A stretch of 64,000 bases of DNA from Mesostigma viride (taxonomy: Eukaryota; Streptophyta; Mesostigmatophyceae; Mesostigmatales; Mesostigmataceae), in contig RPFO01000076.1 of the NCBI GenBank assembly GCA_009746045.1, positions 4,705,775-4,769,774 of the forward strand, read 5' to 3'. The translations under genes were made by a program, and so were the position numbers. Positions 21,851 to 34,410 of this stretch are shown here, piece after piece (position 1 is the stretch's first letter; each line of letters begins with the position of its first letter). The notes below the pieces were generated by a model, which was given only the letters and a program-made list of their open reading frames with translations, had not been told where the DNA came from and made no database searches.

Positions 21851-22392
21851 CACAGAGAAATCGCATTCATACCACGCAACCAGAAATCGCTTTGATTACA
21901 AATTATAATAATTTCTTGTGCAGTTGGAGTACAGCTCTTCAAGTTTGCTAAGAACATCAATTTCAGTCACTAGACGAATTGCTACAATCTGCTTCAGCGT
22001 AGCTCACTTTTCCATACGCCCTTGCACTTCTCCTCGTTGGTGCAAGGTCGCCCCGGCTAGGTTCAGCCACATTCTTGTGCTGCCTACCCCCTCTCCCCCT
22101 ATGCCCACGATTCCCCCGCGTAGGTTCAGCTGCATACTCGCGGCCATCGCCACCACGGGCAGAATCAGCAGCATTTTCTGCTGCAGGCTGCCTCCTTCCT
22201 CTCCCCCTCCGTCCACGCTTCCCCGTGCAGGTTCAGACGCATTGTAGCTGCATGGGTCATCACTGTCGCTGCTAGGTGGAGCCACATCCTCTTGGCTACC
22301 ATTATCACTGCCGCTGCAGATGGAGGAATCAGTTTCTGCTGCAGGCTGCTTACCCCTCCTCTTCCTTGGTGCAGGCATGCCATCCTCGCTGC

Positions 22393-22462
22393 CACACTAG
22401 GAACGGAGTGTTGACAAACTTTGACAATTGTTTGTCAAGAATTGTCAAATAGTTCTAGTGTG
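22393..22462. mobile_element. 70-bp miniature hairpin element with CACACTAG ends
   Basis: It starts CACACTAGGAAC and ends GTTCTAGTGTG, an inverted repeat with one base difference. The interior is a short TTGACAA palindromic array. The ends resemble those of the surrounding CACTA-like element, so it may be a tiny related MITE or an internal transposase-binding site. Confidence 0.4.
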
Positions 22463-22789
22463 ACCCGCTGGCTTCGCACAGCCAAAAAAAAAAAAAATTT
22501 AATCAATTTTTGGCGGTAGAGAGACCATGGAGGGACTGCCCGCTGCCCACTGTAGACGCATACCGTAGTTCGTAGAAGCGTACTCCTTCGCTGCACTCCG
22601 GAGAGGAATCGTGACGGACTGACGGTCTCCTTCGCTGCCCTCCAGAGAGGAGGCCGCTAAAGCGGCCGCTCGCTTCGCTCGCTGGGAGCTTTGCGCGGAT
22701 TGGTTGGCAGTTCTTCCGTGCGCTGGGAGCTTCGCGCGGATTGGTGGTCAGTCAGTCCGCCCCTTCTGGATTGGCCGCGTACTCGGTGA

Positions 22790-23135
22790 TGCCCTGAATA
22801 GTGTCGGATTACCTTACATTGCCAAATTAGTAATATAGATTCTTGACATATCAACTGCCATGACCTTGACAAACCTTGACAGAACTTGACAAAAGCTTGA
22901 CATGACAACATCAAAGGCTTGACAAACCTTGACAGAATGTTGAAAGGTTGACAAAACCTTGACAATCTTTGAAATATCAACATATCAACACGGAAAAAAA
23001 TGTCAATACACTGACAAACCAAGGTGATGTGTCAAGAAATGTCAAGACGTTAACAAACAAAGGCAAAAAAAATTGTTAACATGACAAAATGTCCACAAAT
23101 GTTAACATGACAAACGTCAACATGACAACCAAAGG
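22790..23135. repeat. TTGACA-rich array
   Basis: The word TTGACA (often CTTGACAAACC) recurs at short irregular intervals. The arrangement parallels the CTGAGA arrays and is unlike a clean tandem repeat. Confidence 0.6.
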
Positions 23136-23219
23136 CGTAGCAAACTGACAAATCAACACCACGCACAGGTAAACTTATTTCATTAAAATCAACAAGTTCA
23201 AAAGACCACCTAAACCGAG

Positions 23220-23248
23220 TCATCATCATCATCATCATCATCATCAAA
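23220..23248. repeat. (ATC)n microsatellite
   Basis: A run of about nine ATC/CAT units. Confidence 0.85.
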
Positions 23249-23814
23249 ATCAACATGGCTGCTACCTTGCTGCCTGAATTGCGGTTTTCTGCATTACATT
23301 AGCATGACAAACTGTACTGACAAAACACATGAAGGAGAAGTGCACTCAATCACAGTCCGAGGGTGGCGGGCAAGATGCACAGCCACAAGCATCTTACAAA
23401 TGCAGTATAACATCCGCGTAGGGCTGTCCCAGCGATCATAGCTGAAATTAATGGACGACTTTCTAGAAATTTACCGCAGGAGACTGTCCAGTGCTACAGC
23501 GATGTGACGAGGTCTCAGAGCCTACAAAATCTGTGTCCGCAGGTGCCCTCCCCGCCATGCTGGGCTGGCCGATGTGTGCGCCATGGTTGTGTTAGGTAGA
23601 TTGCCTGCATGCAAGGGAAACATGCGTTATCCAGCAAAGCAGCAAAGGGAACACACAACGATCTTAAGTGAGATGAATACCCGACGCCTTGACGCGCCAA
23701 CAACGTTGCATTACCTAAATCAGTTGTGTGTAATGAGACGGCGTGAGAGCACAGCAGTCGCGTGGCTGTTTGTGAGTGATGGCTTGATTTTTGGACCGAG
23801 AAAGTGAGATAGTG

Positions 23815-23919
<105 letters not shown>

Positions 23920-24115
23920 GGCCTGGTATTCTCGCCTAAACTGTCCCTATGTACCTCACAAGATGTAGGGAACTGCGAAACCACAGGAATACCTAGAGAA
24001 GAGCGCTTCCTGGCTCACGAAAAACTCGCCGATTGAGTGCTTGACGTTCACGTTTGATAATGCTGAACTGCGTTATCAAATCATCATCTGGCAGAGTCAC
24101 GTCACTTGGTTGGTG

Positions 24116-24147
24116 CCGGGCCCGCTACAAAAAACGTAGCGGGCCCG
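24116..24147. repeat. Perfect hairpin
   Basis: CCGGGCCCGCTAC and its complement are separated by a short A-rich loop. The 13-bp GC-rich stem would be very stable. No context gives it a role. Confidence 0.6.
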
Positions 24148-26799
24148 GTGATGTCGCTATTACACCACCCGACTTTACATCGAGTCACTGTGAATGATAT
24201 ATATATGGCTGCCTACAGCACCGCGCATGGTGTCCAAGTAAAATTATGGCGCTGCCAAGGCTGCGTACCTGCCGTTATCGCCTTGGTCTTTGTCACGGTG
24301 GCGTTCTCCAATTCACGTGCAACGTCCACTTCCTGTGCCAGCTCTGGCGCGGCGCGTGCCCTCCGGGCTGAATTTCAAATTTCCGCGTGCAGTCCGTTGG
24401 AGAGGGGCGCTGCGTCCGGAGTCCGGACTTAAGGAATTCGGAGGCTGCTGGTCGCACAAAAGATCGTTGTTGGCTGTTGAGTGATGTCCGACTGGCACGA
24501 TGGAGAGGGCTCCATCACATTGGCGACCTCACCAGTGGCCCACATGTACCGACGAGACCTGCATCTCGAGCTTGTCGGCCCTCACGCTGCAGCTGTCACC
24601 ATGCGAGACGCCCTGAGACTCTCGGCATGATTTTTCCCGTGCAATATCACGCCCTCGATTCGCAGCAAGGCCCGTCTCCTCCAATATGGCCGACTGCGGG
24701 CTGTGCCGTAACAGGAAATGTCCGGGTGATGGCAGGCAGTGCCTACCCATCCCCCCGCATGCACCGCGTCAAGCAATATTTCCACTTCCGCTGCTGCTGG
24801 GCACCGGGCTACTGCCTACATTTCTTAAATCGCTCCATCGCCTCCTCCATGGTGCCTCGCTCCCTGCGGCCCCTCCGCCACGCCGGATATCCTTGGCAAT
24901 CAAGCCTACCGGCTACCACCATACCGGCCACGAGCCCTTGCTGCACCAAACGAAGTGTGCGGCCCCGAATTAAGTGAAGTACACGGCAGGACTGGGAACC
25001 ACCTGAAATTACATCGGGGTCTACAGTGGACTTGGCGTCACATCTTGCTAACGTTGTCACTGTCGCCAGTTGTCAGTTGCTGTTGGTTGTTGCATGCTGA
25101 GGGTTGCAGATGTTCTAGGAACAGCTGGTCCAATGTTGCTATGCATGCAGTTACTCTTGCCATTACGTGTGTCCGTGTGCCTCCAACCATCCCGCCACAA
25201 TGCCAGCACCCTCCACCCCGCTAACTCCCACTCGCCCCACTCCCCTGCCTGTTCCATACCCGCCCCACCCACAAATATACGTCACAGACATCCGCATGCC
25301 GTTATCCATCCCCACCTGACTACGGACTACTCTCGCCCCCACGCTGAGGTCCCCCACAACACCGCAACACCGCCCTCCTCCCCCAAACCATCCGATGACC
25401 CACCCGACCATCCACCTTGAGTCCCCCCAAACCAACCTATCTGACTACCACCCTTCCGTATTACATACACCACCTTCCACACCAACATAACAAACCACCT
25501 ACTAAACAAACCTACCGCCCCACAACGAGGTTCCCCTACACCACTGCACCCCGCCCACCCCGCCCCCCGCTGCCCCAACATACGATGACTCCACCCCACC
25601 ATCCACGTGAAGCATAACCATCCACCCCGGCCTCCGGGGCAACCAATCAGCTGTCCACTCAACCATAACTGACACTGCTGCACCGACCACCGGCAAGCCC
25701 GCCTACGTACCATACCCAAGCCACCCACGCAACCCAAGCATCCCCAACCCTCACACGAACCTGTGACCTACGCACGAGCTACCTACAACTGCGACTCACA
25801 ACTACTACATAATCAACCCATAACAATGTCCCCCATGACCCCCGCCAAAGGGGGGGGTCCCCCCAATAGTCCAACACACACACACACACTCTACAATACC
25901 CAGGACCACGAGTACCCACCCAATTCACCTCCCACAACGGTATCACCCACGAGTCCAGTGCCCCACCCATGTCCACAGCGACACCCCGGAGACTTCACCA
26001 CGCCCACCGACTGCACGCACGCACACCTAGCTGCACACTCCCACGCACCTACCCTTGCACGCACGCATGCACGCCGCCATCAACCCACCCACCAAGGCAC
26101 GCCTGCACAAACGCACACATGCACAAGTGCACGCACACGCACACATAGCTGCACACTCTCACGCACCCACTCACGCACGCACGCCTGCACACAGCCATCA
26201 ACCCACCCGCCAAGGCACGCCTGCACAAACGCACTCATGCACAACTGCACACACTCGCCCACGCATGCACACCTAGCTGCACGCCTGCACGCAGTCACGC
26301 AATGCATGGCAGCATGCCCGCCTTCTATATCATTCTTGGAATATCATGTTGCATATGGCATTATTATCATGTTTGTAAATTTAACTCCTTGCTTTCTGTA
26401 TGCTTTCTTTCTTTGGGGGATTACTTGATGCAGATCGTGGAGCATACAAGCTCGACGAGAAGACGTACACATCAATATTGAGTGAAACCACCGTTGCTGG
26501 GCTCTGGCATGCCAGCTGTTATATGGCCATGAGCCATCAGCTAGCAATCCAGAAATAGGATGAGAGCAGTTTTGAGTCGATGTTTTATATTTTGATGGTA
26601 TTGAAATGATGAGTCACAGAATGCCACAATGAAACATAAGTTCATTACTATCAAACAGCGTGATGCCATGAATGCCACGCCTAATACCACAAGATGTGCT
26701 AATAACGTATTTAATTCATTAATGAATTGTTGGATTTATTGCATGATGGTGTTATGCTTGTTAGAATACACATTTAATTCTGGCAATGGCATGCCTGAG

Positions 26800-27118
26800 A
26801 AATTGCCCTGAGATTTTAAGCGCCTGAGAAAATGCCCTGAGATTTTCAGCCTGAGAAAAAAAAATCTCAGTGTCCACGTAAAATCTCAGTTTCCACTTAG
26901 CCCTGAGATTTCCTGAGATTTCCTGAGAAAAAGCCAATTTTCTCAGGCCAATCTCAGGAAATCTCAGGTCACTTTCTCAGGAAATCTCAGGAAATCTCAG
27001 GAAAATCTCAGGAAATCTCAGGAAATCTCAGGAACATCTCAGGAAATCTCAGGAAATCTCAGTTTTTTTCTCAGGAAATCTCAGGAAATCTCAGGAAATC
27101 TCAGTTTTCTCAGTAGCG
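26800..27118. repeat. Right subterminal CTGAGA array
   Basis: Mirror of the array at 21500-21850; many copies of TCTCAGGAAA and CTGAGATTTC lead up to the right terminal inverted repeat. Confidence 0.8.
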
Positions 27119-27429
27119 AGTTCCTAGTGATGCTGCAAGTGCTAGTGTCCCCCCCCCGGTCACTAGCCTTTGTCGCAAATGCGTAGAAAACAAATTCCTT
27201 GCGCACGTCACCGGTCTTGTGCATAGTGGGCGCCCGGATGACATAGCTCGCGTCCGTGACAGCTGTTGCGTCTGCGTGCCACAATCTCCGGCGCACCGAT
27301 GGCGGCTGGCCACTCAGCTTTGGTAAAACCCAAATGAGCTGAGCTGACGCGCCTGCATGTGGGGTGGGCGAGGACCTGTCCCATGATCCTTTCCTGCAGG
27401 GAGCGGATAAGTACAGAGGCAGCTCACGT

Positions 27430-27650
27430 AGGTGGGACCGTGTCCCAACTCCGGTAGGTGGGACAAATTCAGAAAACCGGGACATGTTCAGGTGTCCCAC
27501 CTAACTGAAATTATGTCCCACCTTGTCGAATTTGGAAAAAATGATGTCCCACCTACTGGCATTTGTGATACAGGTCTGTCTCACCTACCCGAACTTGAAG
27601 CTGTGTCCCACCTAACTGTATGTTTCTATGTGTCCCACCTTTCTGAATGT
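27430..27650. repeat. GTCCCACCTA motif array
   Basis: The word GTCCCACCT (and complement AGGTGGGAC) appears about eight times in 220 bases in mixed orientation, separated by 15-30 bases. It looks like another set of subterminal transposase-binding motifs. The rest of 27132-27904 has no recognised gene. Confidence 0.55.
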
Positions 27651-27904
27651 AGTGGCTACGCACATATGGGCTCTATGTGTCATACTCCTACATATGTTAT
27701 ACATACATGTCCCTATTACTCCTATGGGGCATGCTACCTATTCTGCACGTTTGCTCATGGCGTAGTAGGGACACTTGATCTGTGTGCAACCGATAATACG
27801 CTGGAAATCAAATCAATCAAGTGCAAATATGGTAGTTCTTGCAGATTTGTATGACAACATTGTTATTGTTATATGGTGCATGGGGGTGTAAGGTGACGGT
27901 GGTG

Positions 27905-28409
27905 GGGTTAGAACCCCCACCCCCACCCCACTTCACCGCACTTCACCCCACTTCACCCCACTTCACCCCACTTCACCCCACTTCACCCCACTTCACCCCA
28001 CTTCCCACCGTCCACCCCCACCCCCGCCCCCACCCCCGCCCCCACCCCCGCCCCCACCCCACCCACCCCCACCCCCGCCCCCACCCCCACCCCCACCCCC
28101 AGCCCCCACCCCCACCCCACCCCACCCCCAACCCCACCCCACCCCCACCCCCAACCCCACCCCACCCCCACCCCACCCCACCCCCACCCCACCCCCACCC
28201 CCACCCCCACCCCCACCCCCACCCACCCCCACCCCACCCCCATCCCCACCCCCACCCCACCCCCACCCCCACCCCCACCCCACCCCCACCCCCACCCCCA
28301 CCCCCACCCCCACCCCACCCCCACCCCACCCCCCCCCCCCCCCCCACCACCCCACCCCACCCCCAACCCCCACCCCCACCCCCACCCCCACCCCACCCCC
28401 ACCCCCACC
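27905..28409. repeat. (CCCCCA)n satellite, left half
   Basis: A 500-bp C/A-only tract, starting with CACTTCACCC units (about 27925-28000) and continuing as irregular CCCCCA/CCCCA. It stops exactly at the LTR of element C and resumes at 37759. Confidence 0.9.
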
Positions 28410-28867
28410 AGTTGGATGGAGTCTAACGACGATGAACAACTGCTGAGAGCTGAGAGGAAACGATTGTTGTATTAGCAATAATACAATGAGTGTGACGGAA
28501 GCTTGAGGGCTCAGAATGGAACGTCTGGGCAAACTCGGGTGCTGCGGCACTCCCCAGTGCTACGCCTATATGCCTATGGCGGTGCTACCTGCAGCACCTC
28601 ACCAGTGGACAACTGTACACTGCAATGCCATGCGACCACGTCACTAGCATCAACTACACTCGGCCCGTCCAGAACCGGATAACCCGGGTCTGGCGGGTCG
28701 AGCTGGAGTCTAGGCACAGTCTGGCACTAACCGCACATCGGTCCACATGACACCTCAGGACCGTACGACCTACCGTACAGTACTGAGGGGTCCCGCTCAG
28801 CCGCGGTAGGCAATACGCGGCGCGCAGGCCGGAAATCCGTGTGTCAGCCTAAGCATCTCATCTAACT
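28410..28867 (-). repeat. Element C 3' LTR (458 bp)
   Basis: On the minus strand it starts AGTTAGATG and ends CATCCAACT. By eye it is identical to 37301-37758. A purine-rich GGAAAACATAATGGG lies just before it. Confidence 0.9.
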
Positions 28868-29937
28868 CCCATTATGTTTTCCTTTCAGGTTGAAGGCTAG
28901 CGACTTCAAGCCTGACCCTGCCCAGCTAGGAGACTGACTCCAAGCTGACTGAGGTGCTGAGCAACTGACACCCATACTGCAACATCTGGACTGAAAAAGA
29001 TGGGCCCCAGAACTCGTGCAATACTTGTGATGGCATCACGTTTAGCTCAACATGCCCGGGGAGTTCCTCCTCCTCGCGAGCTCACAAGGGAGATAGCTAT
29101 GCCTGTCTGCCTATCCAGGGAGTGCATCACCAGCCAAGAGAGCCATTGTAAAAATGCCAAGGTAACCGTTTAAGAGGTTCCATGTTGTTCCATCATCATC
29201 GCCCACTCAGAGAAAAAATACCCAGCCAGGCTGGGTCAACTGAGCTCAGGTTACCTGCAACCTGAGTAGTGACAGTAGACAGGTTTATTGCACCCTGCAT
29301 TGTCCATGTTGTACCTGCACAACATGTGAGGACCAGCCACCCCTGCCCTGCACAGAGGGGGCTGAAGTCCTAGTGACAGGTGACAGGACTATGACATCCT
29401 GGACCTGGCCACGTTGCACCTGCACAACGTGTGGGGACCAGCCACCCCTGCCCTGCACAGTGGTGGCTGAAGTCCTGGTGACAGGTGACAGGAATATTGC
29501 ATCCTGCACCTGGGCTGAGCACGTTGTACTAGACAACATGACAGCACCCATGCCTTTACTGCCACTGAACAGTGAGGCCAGGTGGCCCAGGAGAGCCACA
29601 GTGAACTGTGGTCCTGGGTAACCACCTGTCAAGGGAGCTTTGACCCTCCACTTGAATGGGAGGCACCTGAGCCACTGAGCTCAAGGCCAATCCACCAAGG
29701 CATATACCCTAGTGGAGAGAAAAAAATGTGAGATACATCCCCTGCCCACCTATGAAGGTGGGCAGAACGAAATTCCATGGTGTTGAAAAAATCAAAACAG
29801 ATTTTATTGGCATAGGGCACGCAGATGTATGAAAACAGACTCCAACCACCCCCCCCTTGCTGGAAGCCACAACCTACCCCTTGGACCTGCCCAAGGGGTA
29901 CTGGGTTACCTAGGCGGCCCTGGTGAACAGGACCCTG
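28868..29937 (-). other. Element C 3' non-coding region with a tandem duplication
   Basis: No conserved frame. Between about 29305 and 29530 a unit of roughly 100 bp (containing GACCAGCCACCCCTGCCC and GAAGTCCTGGTGACAGGTGACAGG) is present twice in tandem. Confidence 0.6.
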
Positions 29938-30294
29938 CTAGGCGTCCCCCCTATGGGGCAGGGTTGCCTGCTTGCCATAGGGGTTCATCAAGTGGTACAA
30001 CAGCTGGTATTGGTCAGCTGCCTGCTGAGGCACTTTAGTGAGTGCATCAGCAGCGTTGTGTTTGTCCTCCACGTGACGGGTGGACTCCCAGTAGGTGGAC
30101 TCCTGTTTAAGGACCACCCAGTCAAGATCAGTGTGGACAGCATAGGGGTTAGCAAGGAAACTGAGGACTGACTGACTGTCAGTGAGCAAGTGTGCCACCA
30201 CCCCAGCATTGCTGCCTGCTTGCATCTGCAACCAAACCAGCACATGATTCAAGTACCTGGCATGAAGCACTGCTGACACCACTGCCCTGCACTC
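29938..30294 (-). pseudogene. Element C RNase H, C-terminal half
   Basis: This half begins at ECRAVVSAVLH and carries LLTDSQSVLSF and HNAADALTK, the third and fourth acidic motifs of copia RNase H. The N-terminal half lies at 31088 onward, on the other side of an inserted DNA element. Confidence 0.75.
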
Positions 30295-31087
30295 AGCACA
30301 TTACAATTCGTTCAAGTGGCCCGCCGGAGCGGCTGTACAATTTTTCCCAGTGAGCGCGCTGCCAAGTGTACTTGTGGGCAAATTTTTAGGTGCCCCGTCA
30401 CTTCGAGGTACTAAAAATTAGGCTACGGTACGAATTCAGCGAATTTCAGCGAATTTTCAGTCGAACCAAAGGAAGTGACGCCAACTACCAAAAAGTTTCC
30501 GTTACGAATTTTCAGCCCAACACTCGCGCAAAATGAAGTGACGGCAACTACCAAAAAGTTTCCGTTACGAATTTTCACTCCCACACGTTTGCACAAAAGG
30601 AAGTGACGGCAACTACCAAAAAGTTTCCGTTACGAATTTTCAGTCCCACACTTCGCGCAAATTTTAGTAGGGCTGCACGCAAGCTACCTTTCAAAATTTT
30701 GCGCTAGTATGGAACGCATTTCATTCGTCTGGAGGAACGCTGCCCGCCAACTACCCCCGTTCAGAAAGTTCCGCCGAAATTTACCCGAGATTTGGAAATC
30801 TGAACGTCCGCGCAAATTTTAGTAGGGCTGCACGCAAGCTACCTTTCAAAATTTTGCGCAAGTATGGAACGCAATTCATTCGTCCGGAGGAATGCTGCTC
30901 GTCAACTGCCCCCGTTCAGAAAGTTGCGCCGAACTTTACTTGAGATTTGGAAATCTGAACGTGCGGTTGGAGTTTCGCGGGGAAACCCAAGTTCCCAAGT
31001 AATTCACCAATGACGCGCTTCGAACACTTGTCCGCTAAAACCTAAGCAGCCGCTCCGGCTGGCCACTTAAACGAAACTTGATGAGCA
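30295..31087. mobile_element. 785-bp inverted-repeat DNA element (MITE-like) in RNase H of element C
   Basis: The element is 30299-31083 with AGCA duplicated on both sides (30295-30298, 31084-31087). Removing it makes the RNase H frame continuous. The terminal inverted repeat begins CAT and includes AAGTGGCC, then GCCGGAGCGGCTG with a few mismatches. The interior has no gene: a roughly 63-bp unit (AACTACCAAAAAGTTTCCG) is repeated three times near 30470-30650, and a roughly 155-bp unit twice near 30655-30965. The 4-bp duplication and termini did not match a superfamily I recognise. Confidence 0.75.
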
Positions 31088-32400
31088 TTGCTGCTGACAG
31101 CCTTGCGTCTATGCAACCGGCTGTACCATGAAATGAGAGACAAGGGTGCATCATCATTCTGCACAAAATACAAGCCTGACTCCCTTGCCTGCAACTTGGT
31201 AATCTGCCTGGACTCCATGGAACTATCCATCATAGCTTGGATGTGAATGGTTTTGTGGAGATCCAAAGAATGCAAGATAAGGGGAGGGCCTTCCTGGAGA
31301 GTTTTGGTGATGGCTTTGTGACCTACTTGCATCAAGACATCATCATCAACTCTGCTAACCACAGCCAGGTGAGGTGCACACGTTGAGCACAACCACCCCA
31401 GCTTGCCTCTAATGGTTGGACAGGCTCCAGGTTTGATTTTTGTTTGCAACACCTCCAAGCAGCTGTGCATGTAATCATTGGGAGAGTAAAGTGCACACAC
31501 CCACTGGTTTTGATGCTGCTGGAGTTGTAACATTGTGCCACAAAATTTTATGGCAGTGGTGCCCAGCTCTACTTGCTTGCCAATCTCAAAATGCTGTGAC
31601 ACTTGTTGAATAAATTCATCAACAGCACGCCTTGGTCCAGCAATCAGCTGATCATCCCCATGCCACACAAAGGTGAGTATGCCATGAGGGTGTGGGACCA
31701 CAAAGAAGCAAGGGTCTATGTCATCATATCTAGCCCCTAGCTTTTCAAACACAGCCTGAGCTGACATCCTGAAAATTCGAGGAGCTGATTGCAGCCCTTC
31801 AACACCTATGTTAGCTTTCAGGTACTGCTGAGGGATGTGTTTTGCCCAAACTCTGGGAGTGGAGACTACATACACCTGACCATGCCACACTTGTTGTGCT
31901 ATCTCAGGTGAGCCTTTCAGGAAAGCCCTTTTAATGTCTGTAGCCTTACATACATAGTCATCCCCATCATTGAGATGACCCACAAAGACAGACAGCAAGA
32001 TTTTTAAGGATGTTTGCTGAATGCCTGGCGTGTACAACTCTGCCTCTGTCAGATCAGTGGTGCCCTTGAACTCTGTCACACAAGGTCTAGCATGGAAAAT
32101 GACTGACCCATCTGCTGCTGGCTTATGTTTACACACAAACTTCAGGCGCAAGTGCTTGCACCCTGCAGGCTTTTTGTCAATAGGTGTGACAGGTGGAGTA
32201 TGAGAAGGGCTAAGAGGATCTGGCACTACCCATTCTTCCCTGGCCTTGTTGAAGGCCTCCACCCATTTTAGGAAACCTATGTGTGTGCGACAGTCTTGCT
32301 CTATCTGTTCATAAGAAAGAGGAGACATTTTAGCCACATCATGCTTGCCCAATCCAAAGGAGGTGGGATGAAGTTTTTGGTTATGAACCAAGTCTGCCAC
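31088..32400 (-). pseudogene. Element C reverse transcriptase and start of RNase H
   Basis: Copia-type RT with KATDIKRAFLKGS (motif A), FVWHGDDQLI (HGDD box), and RNase H motif MMDSSMESRQ, ending at the DNA insertion. The N-terminal RT sequence PARPCVTEFKG-like region and ELYTPGIQ match elements A, D and E. The frame differs from that of the protease-like domain just upstream (32495-32900), so at least one frameshift lies between. Confidence 0.8.
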
Positions 32401-32494
32401 ACAGGGTTCTTGCCCTGGGGCATACTTAGGTGTAGCAAATTTTACAGAAGCAATGTTGGTGTTAAGAAGTTTTTGAAGGAAATTTTGAAATGAT

Positions 32495-32890
32495 TCAGAT
32501 CAACACCACCCAGTCCTGGATGGATAGTCTATCACTGGAGATAATGACACCAGGGTAAGAGAGAAAAGGATCCCCCAACAAAGCATTCCCTTTATAACCT
32601 TCCAATACCTGAAAAGGAGTGGGGATACCGAGTATAGTCAACATGACCTGACCTTGTACCTTGAGGGATGACTGCCCTGAGAAATCAGCCACATGGTGCC
32701 AGGGTGAAGGTTCCAAAGGCATATGGGGCACAGCCAGGGCACTGATAATGCTGACCTGGGCTTGTGTGTCCACTGCAACCATAAATGGGCTATTGTCATT
32801 CTGCCCAACCTTCCCCACCTTAGCTGATCCTGCAGCAGTTTGAGCTTTAGCTCTATGAGCTGCTTGTAAAATGCGAACAGCTCTGCTAGG
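32495..32890 (-). pseudogene. Element C protease-like domain, located after integrase
   Basis: The frame contains AVDTQAQVSII and NALLGDPFLS, matching the retropepsin pattern D[ST]G...hhG with the Gly of DTG replaced by Gln. It is homologous to the same region of A (EVDTNSQVSII) and D (AVDTQASVSII). It is shifted by one base relative to the integrase frame; the likely break is a short T run near 32870, consistent with a one-base loss. Confidence 0.7.
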
Positions 32891-34122
32891 CTGCGTTTGG
32901 AAGGTGCAGCTAGTGGCTGAGCTATGTTCACACTTGAAGAGGTGATAGGTTGCTGCTCACCTGTTTTGCCAATGTGACCCTCTGCTGCAGGGGGCCAAGC
33001 CTGCAGTGACTGCCTACAATCATCAAGGGTGACCTGGGTGTCACAGTGGGTGTGGCTCTCACACTCACCAGTGGGTGTTCCAAACAACCACTCACTGGGC
33101 AACGCTGGGATGCCAGGCAACTGTACAGGGCTGTCGGCCAACAGCTCTTCCTCCTCTGCCACGTCTGACACAGTTGGAAAATACAATTTCATCCTGTGAG
33201 GTGAACACCTGTGAATCTTTCCCGTGTCATTGTGTTTAACTAACACTGTCCTGCCAGTGGTATTAAACTTTAGGATGGTGGCTGGCCCATGCCAGGTACC
33301 CACCTTGCCTAGTCCCGACTCCTTGTAGAATAGGACCTGATCCCCTTCTCTGAAGGTGGGACGTGGATGCTTTGCATCCTTGACAGCTAACCTGCTAGCT
33401 GTCTGTGCTCGCTGTGCATTGTATAGGGCTAGTACCTCAGGTGGATAAATGCCTGCATGCAATCCATCTGGTGTAATGATCACCCCTTGTGGGGTTTTCA
33501 TGAGTGGCCTCCTGTTGAGGACTTGGCACAACCTGGTGGACCACAGAGCTCTGTCAGCATATGACCCACTGTCAGCCAGCAGATTGCCATCTTCCTTGGC
33601 TACAAGGGTTTTAATGGACCTGATGGCCCTTTCAATAATGCCTTGCCTCTCATGATCTTCTAGCCCAGCCAGATCAATAGCCTCACACCCTGGTTCATTG
33701 GCAAGACACGTGAACTGCTGATCCAGTAACAATGCCTCCACAGGGTAGTACCTGGCCTGAGCAATCAAGAGAGCCCTGAGCAACTGTGTCTTGTCCATTC
33801 CAGGTAATGGTTCAATGGTTGTGTACCTTGACCATGCATCTTTAAGTGCCAAGTAAGATTGTCCTTTGATATGAAAGACATCTCCTACCACCCTGCCCTT
33901 GCACTTAGGTGGGGTAGCTACATGCCACTTAGGGGGTTTGGGTGCATTGAACTGACAATGCTGGCAGTGGGATCTGACCACCTGGCATGCACGTCTGAGT
34001 GCTGCCCCCCCTATTGCTGCTGCCACCACCTCTGCACTCACTTCATGCCCATAAAGGAAGTGCAACTGCAAAGCAAGCTCCTGAAAACTGATATGAGCAT
34101 CCTCTGAGGGGACACTCTGCAC
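32870..34122 (-). pseudogene. Element C integrase
   Basis: The frame starts with a HHCC-like zinc-binding region (HFLYGH, then a Cys-rich CQVVRSHCQHC). The core has GDVFHIKG (Asp), LLDQQF (Asp) and GIIERAI (Glu), the DDE triad. A C-terminal part with VLFYKESGLGKVGTWHGPA resembles the GKQ/GKRG region of the A and D integrases. Integration would take place in the nucleus. The frame continues out of register into the next domain. Confidence 0.8.
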
Positions 34123-34410
34123 ACCTTGGGAACCATAGATGTGAAGGTTGGTTTAGAGACATAATCTTCTGAAACCAGCTGTAGCACCTTTCCAGAACTG
34201 CTCACTGCTCTGACAGTGGGGCATGCAGATGAAAGAGGTGAAGCAGGCACACTCAAGCCAGCATGAGAGGGAGACTCACACTTCTTGCCGTAAGGAGGCC
34301 GCTTGCAGTCCTTGGGGTCACCGTGGGGCGGCCCGTGGCACTTGTGGCACAGGACGTCCAATGCCCCAGCTCGTCCACGTTCTTGCGGCAGGTGGGCCGC
34401 AGGTGGTACT

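Noticed and set aside
22004-22378. 124-residue frame starting MPAPRKRRGKQ, with an acidic Ser/Asp stretch
   Set aside because: It could be the N-terminus of a transposase-like protein, but no domain is visible and the region is built of imperfect repeats.
25163-26430. Frames in C/CA-rich DNA (His/Thr-rich)
   Set aside because: Low-complexity DNA (repeated GCACGC and CCACC words); no conserved protein.
27081-27500. 139-residue minus-strand frame beside the CACTA-like right end
   Set aside because: It runs through the CTGAGA array at one end and the GTCCCAC array at the other; no recognised domain.
27993-28550. Long Gly/Val/Trp-rich and Pro/His-rich frames over the C-rich tracts (also 37688-38147)
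   Set aside because: They are translations of the (CCCCCA)n satellite, open in many frames on both strands.
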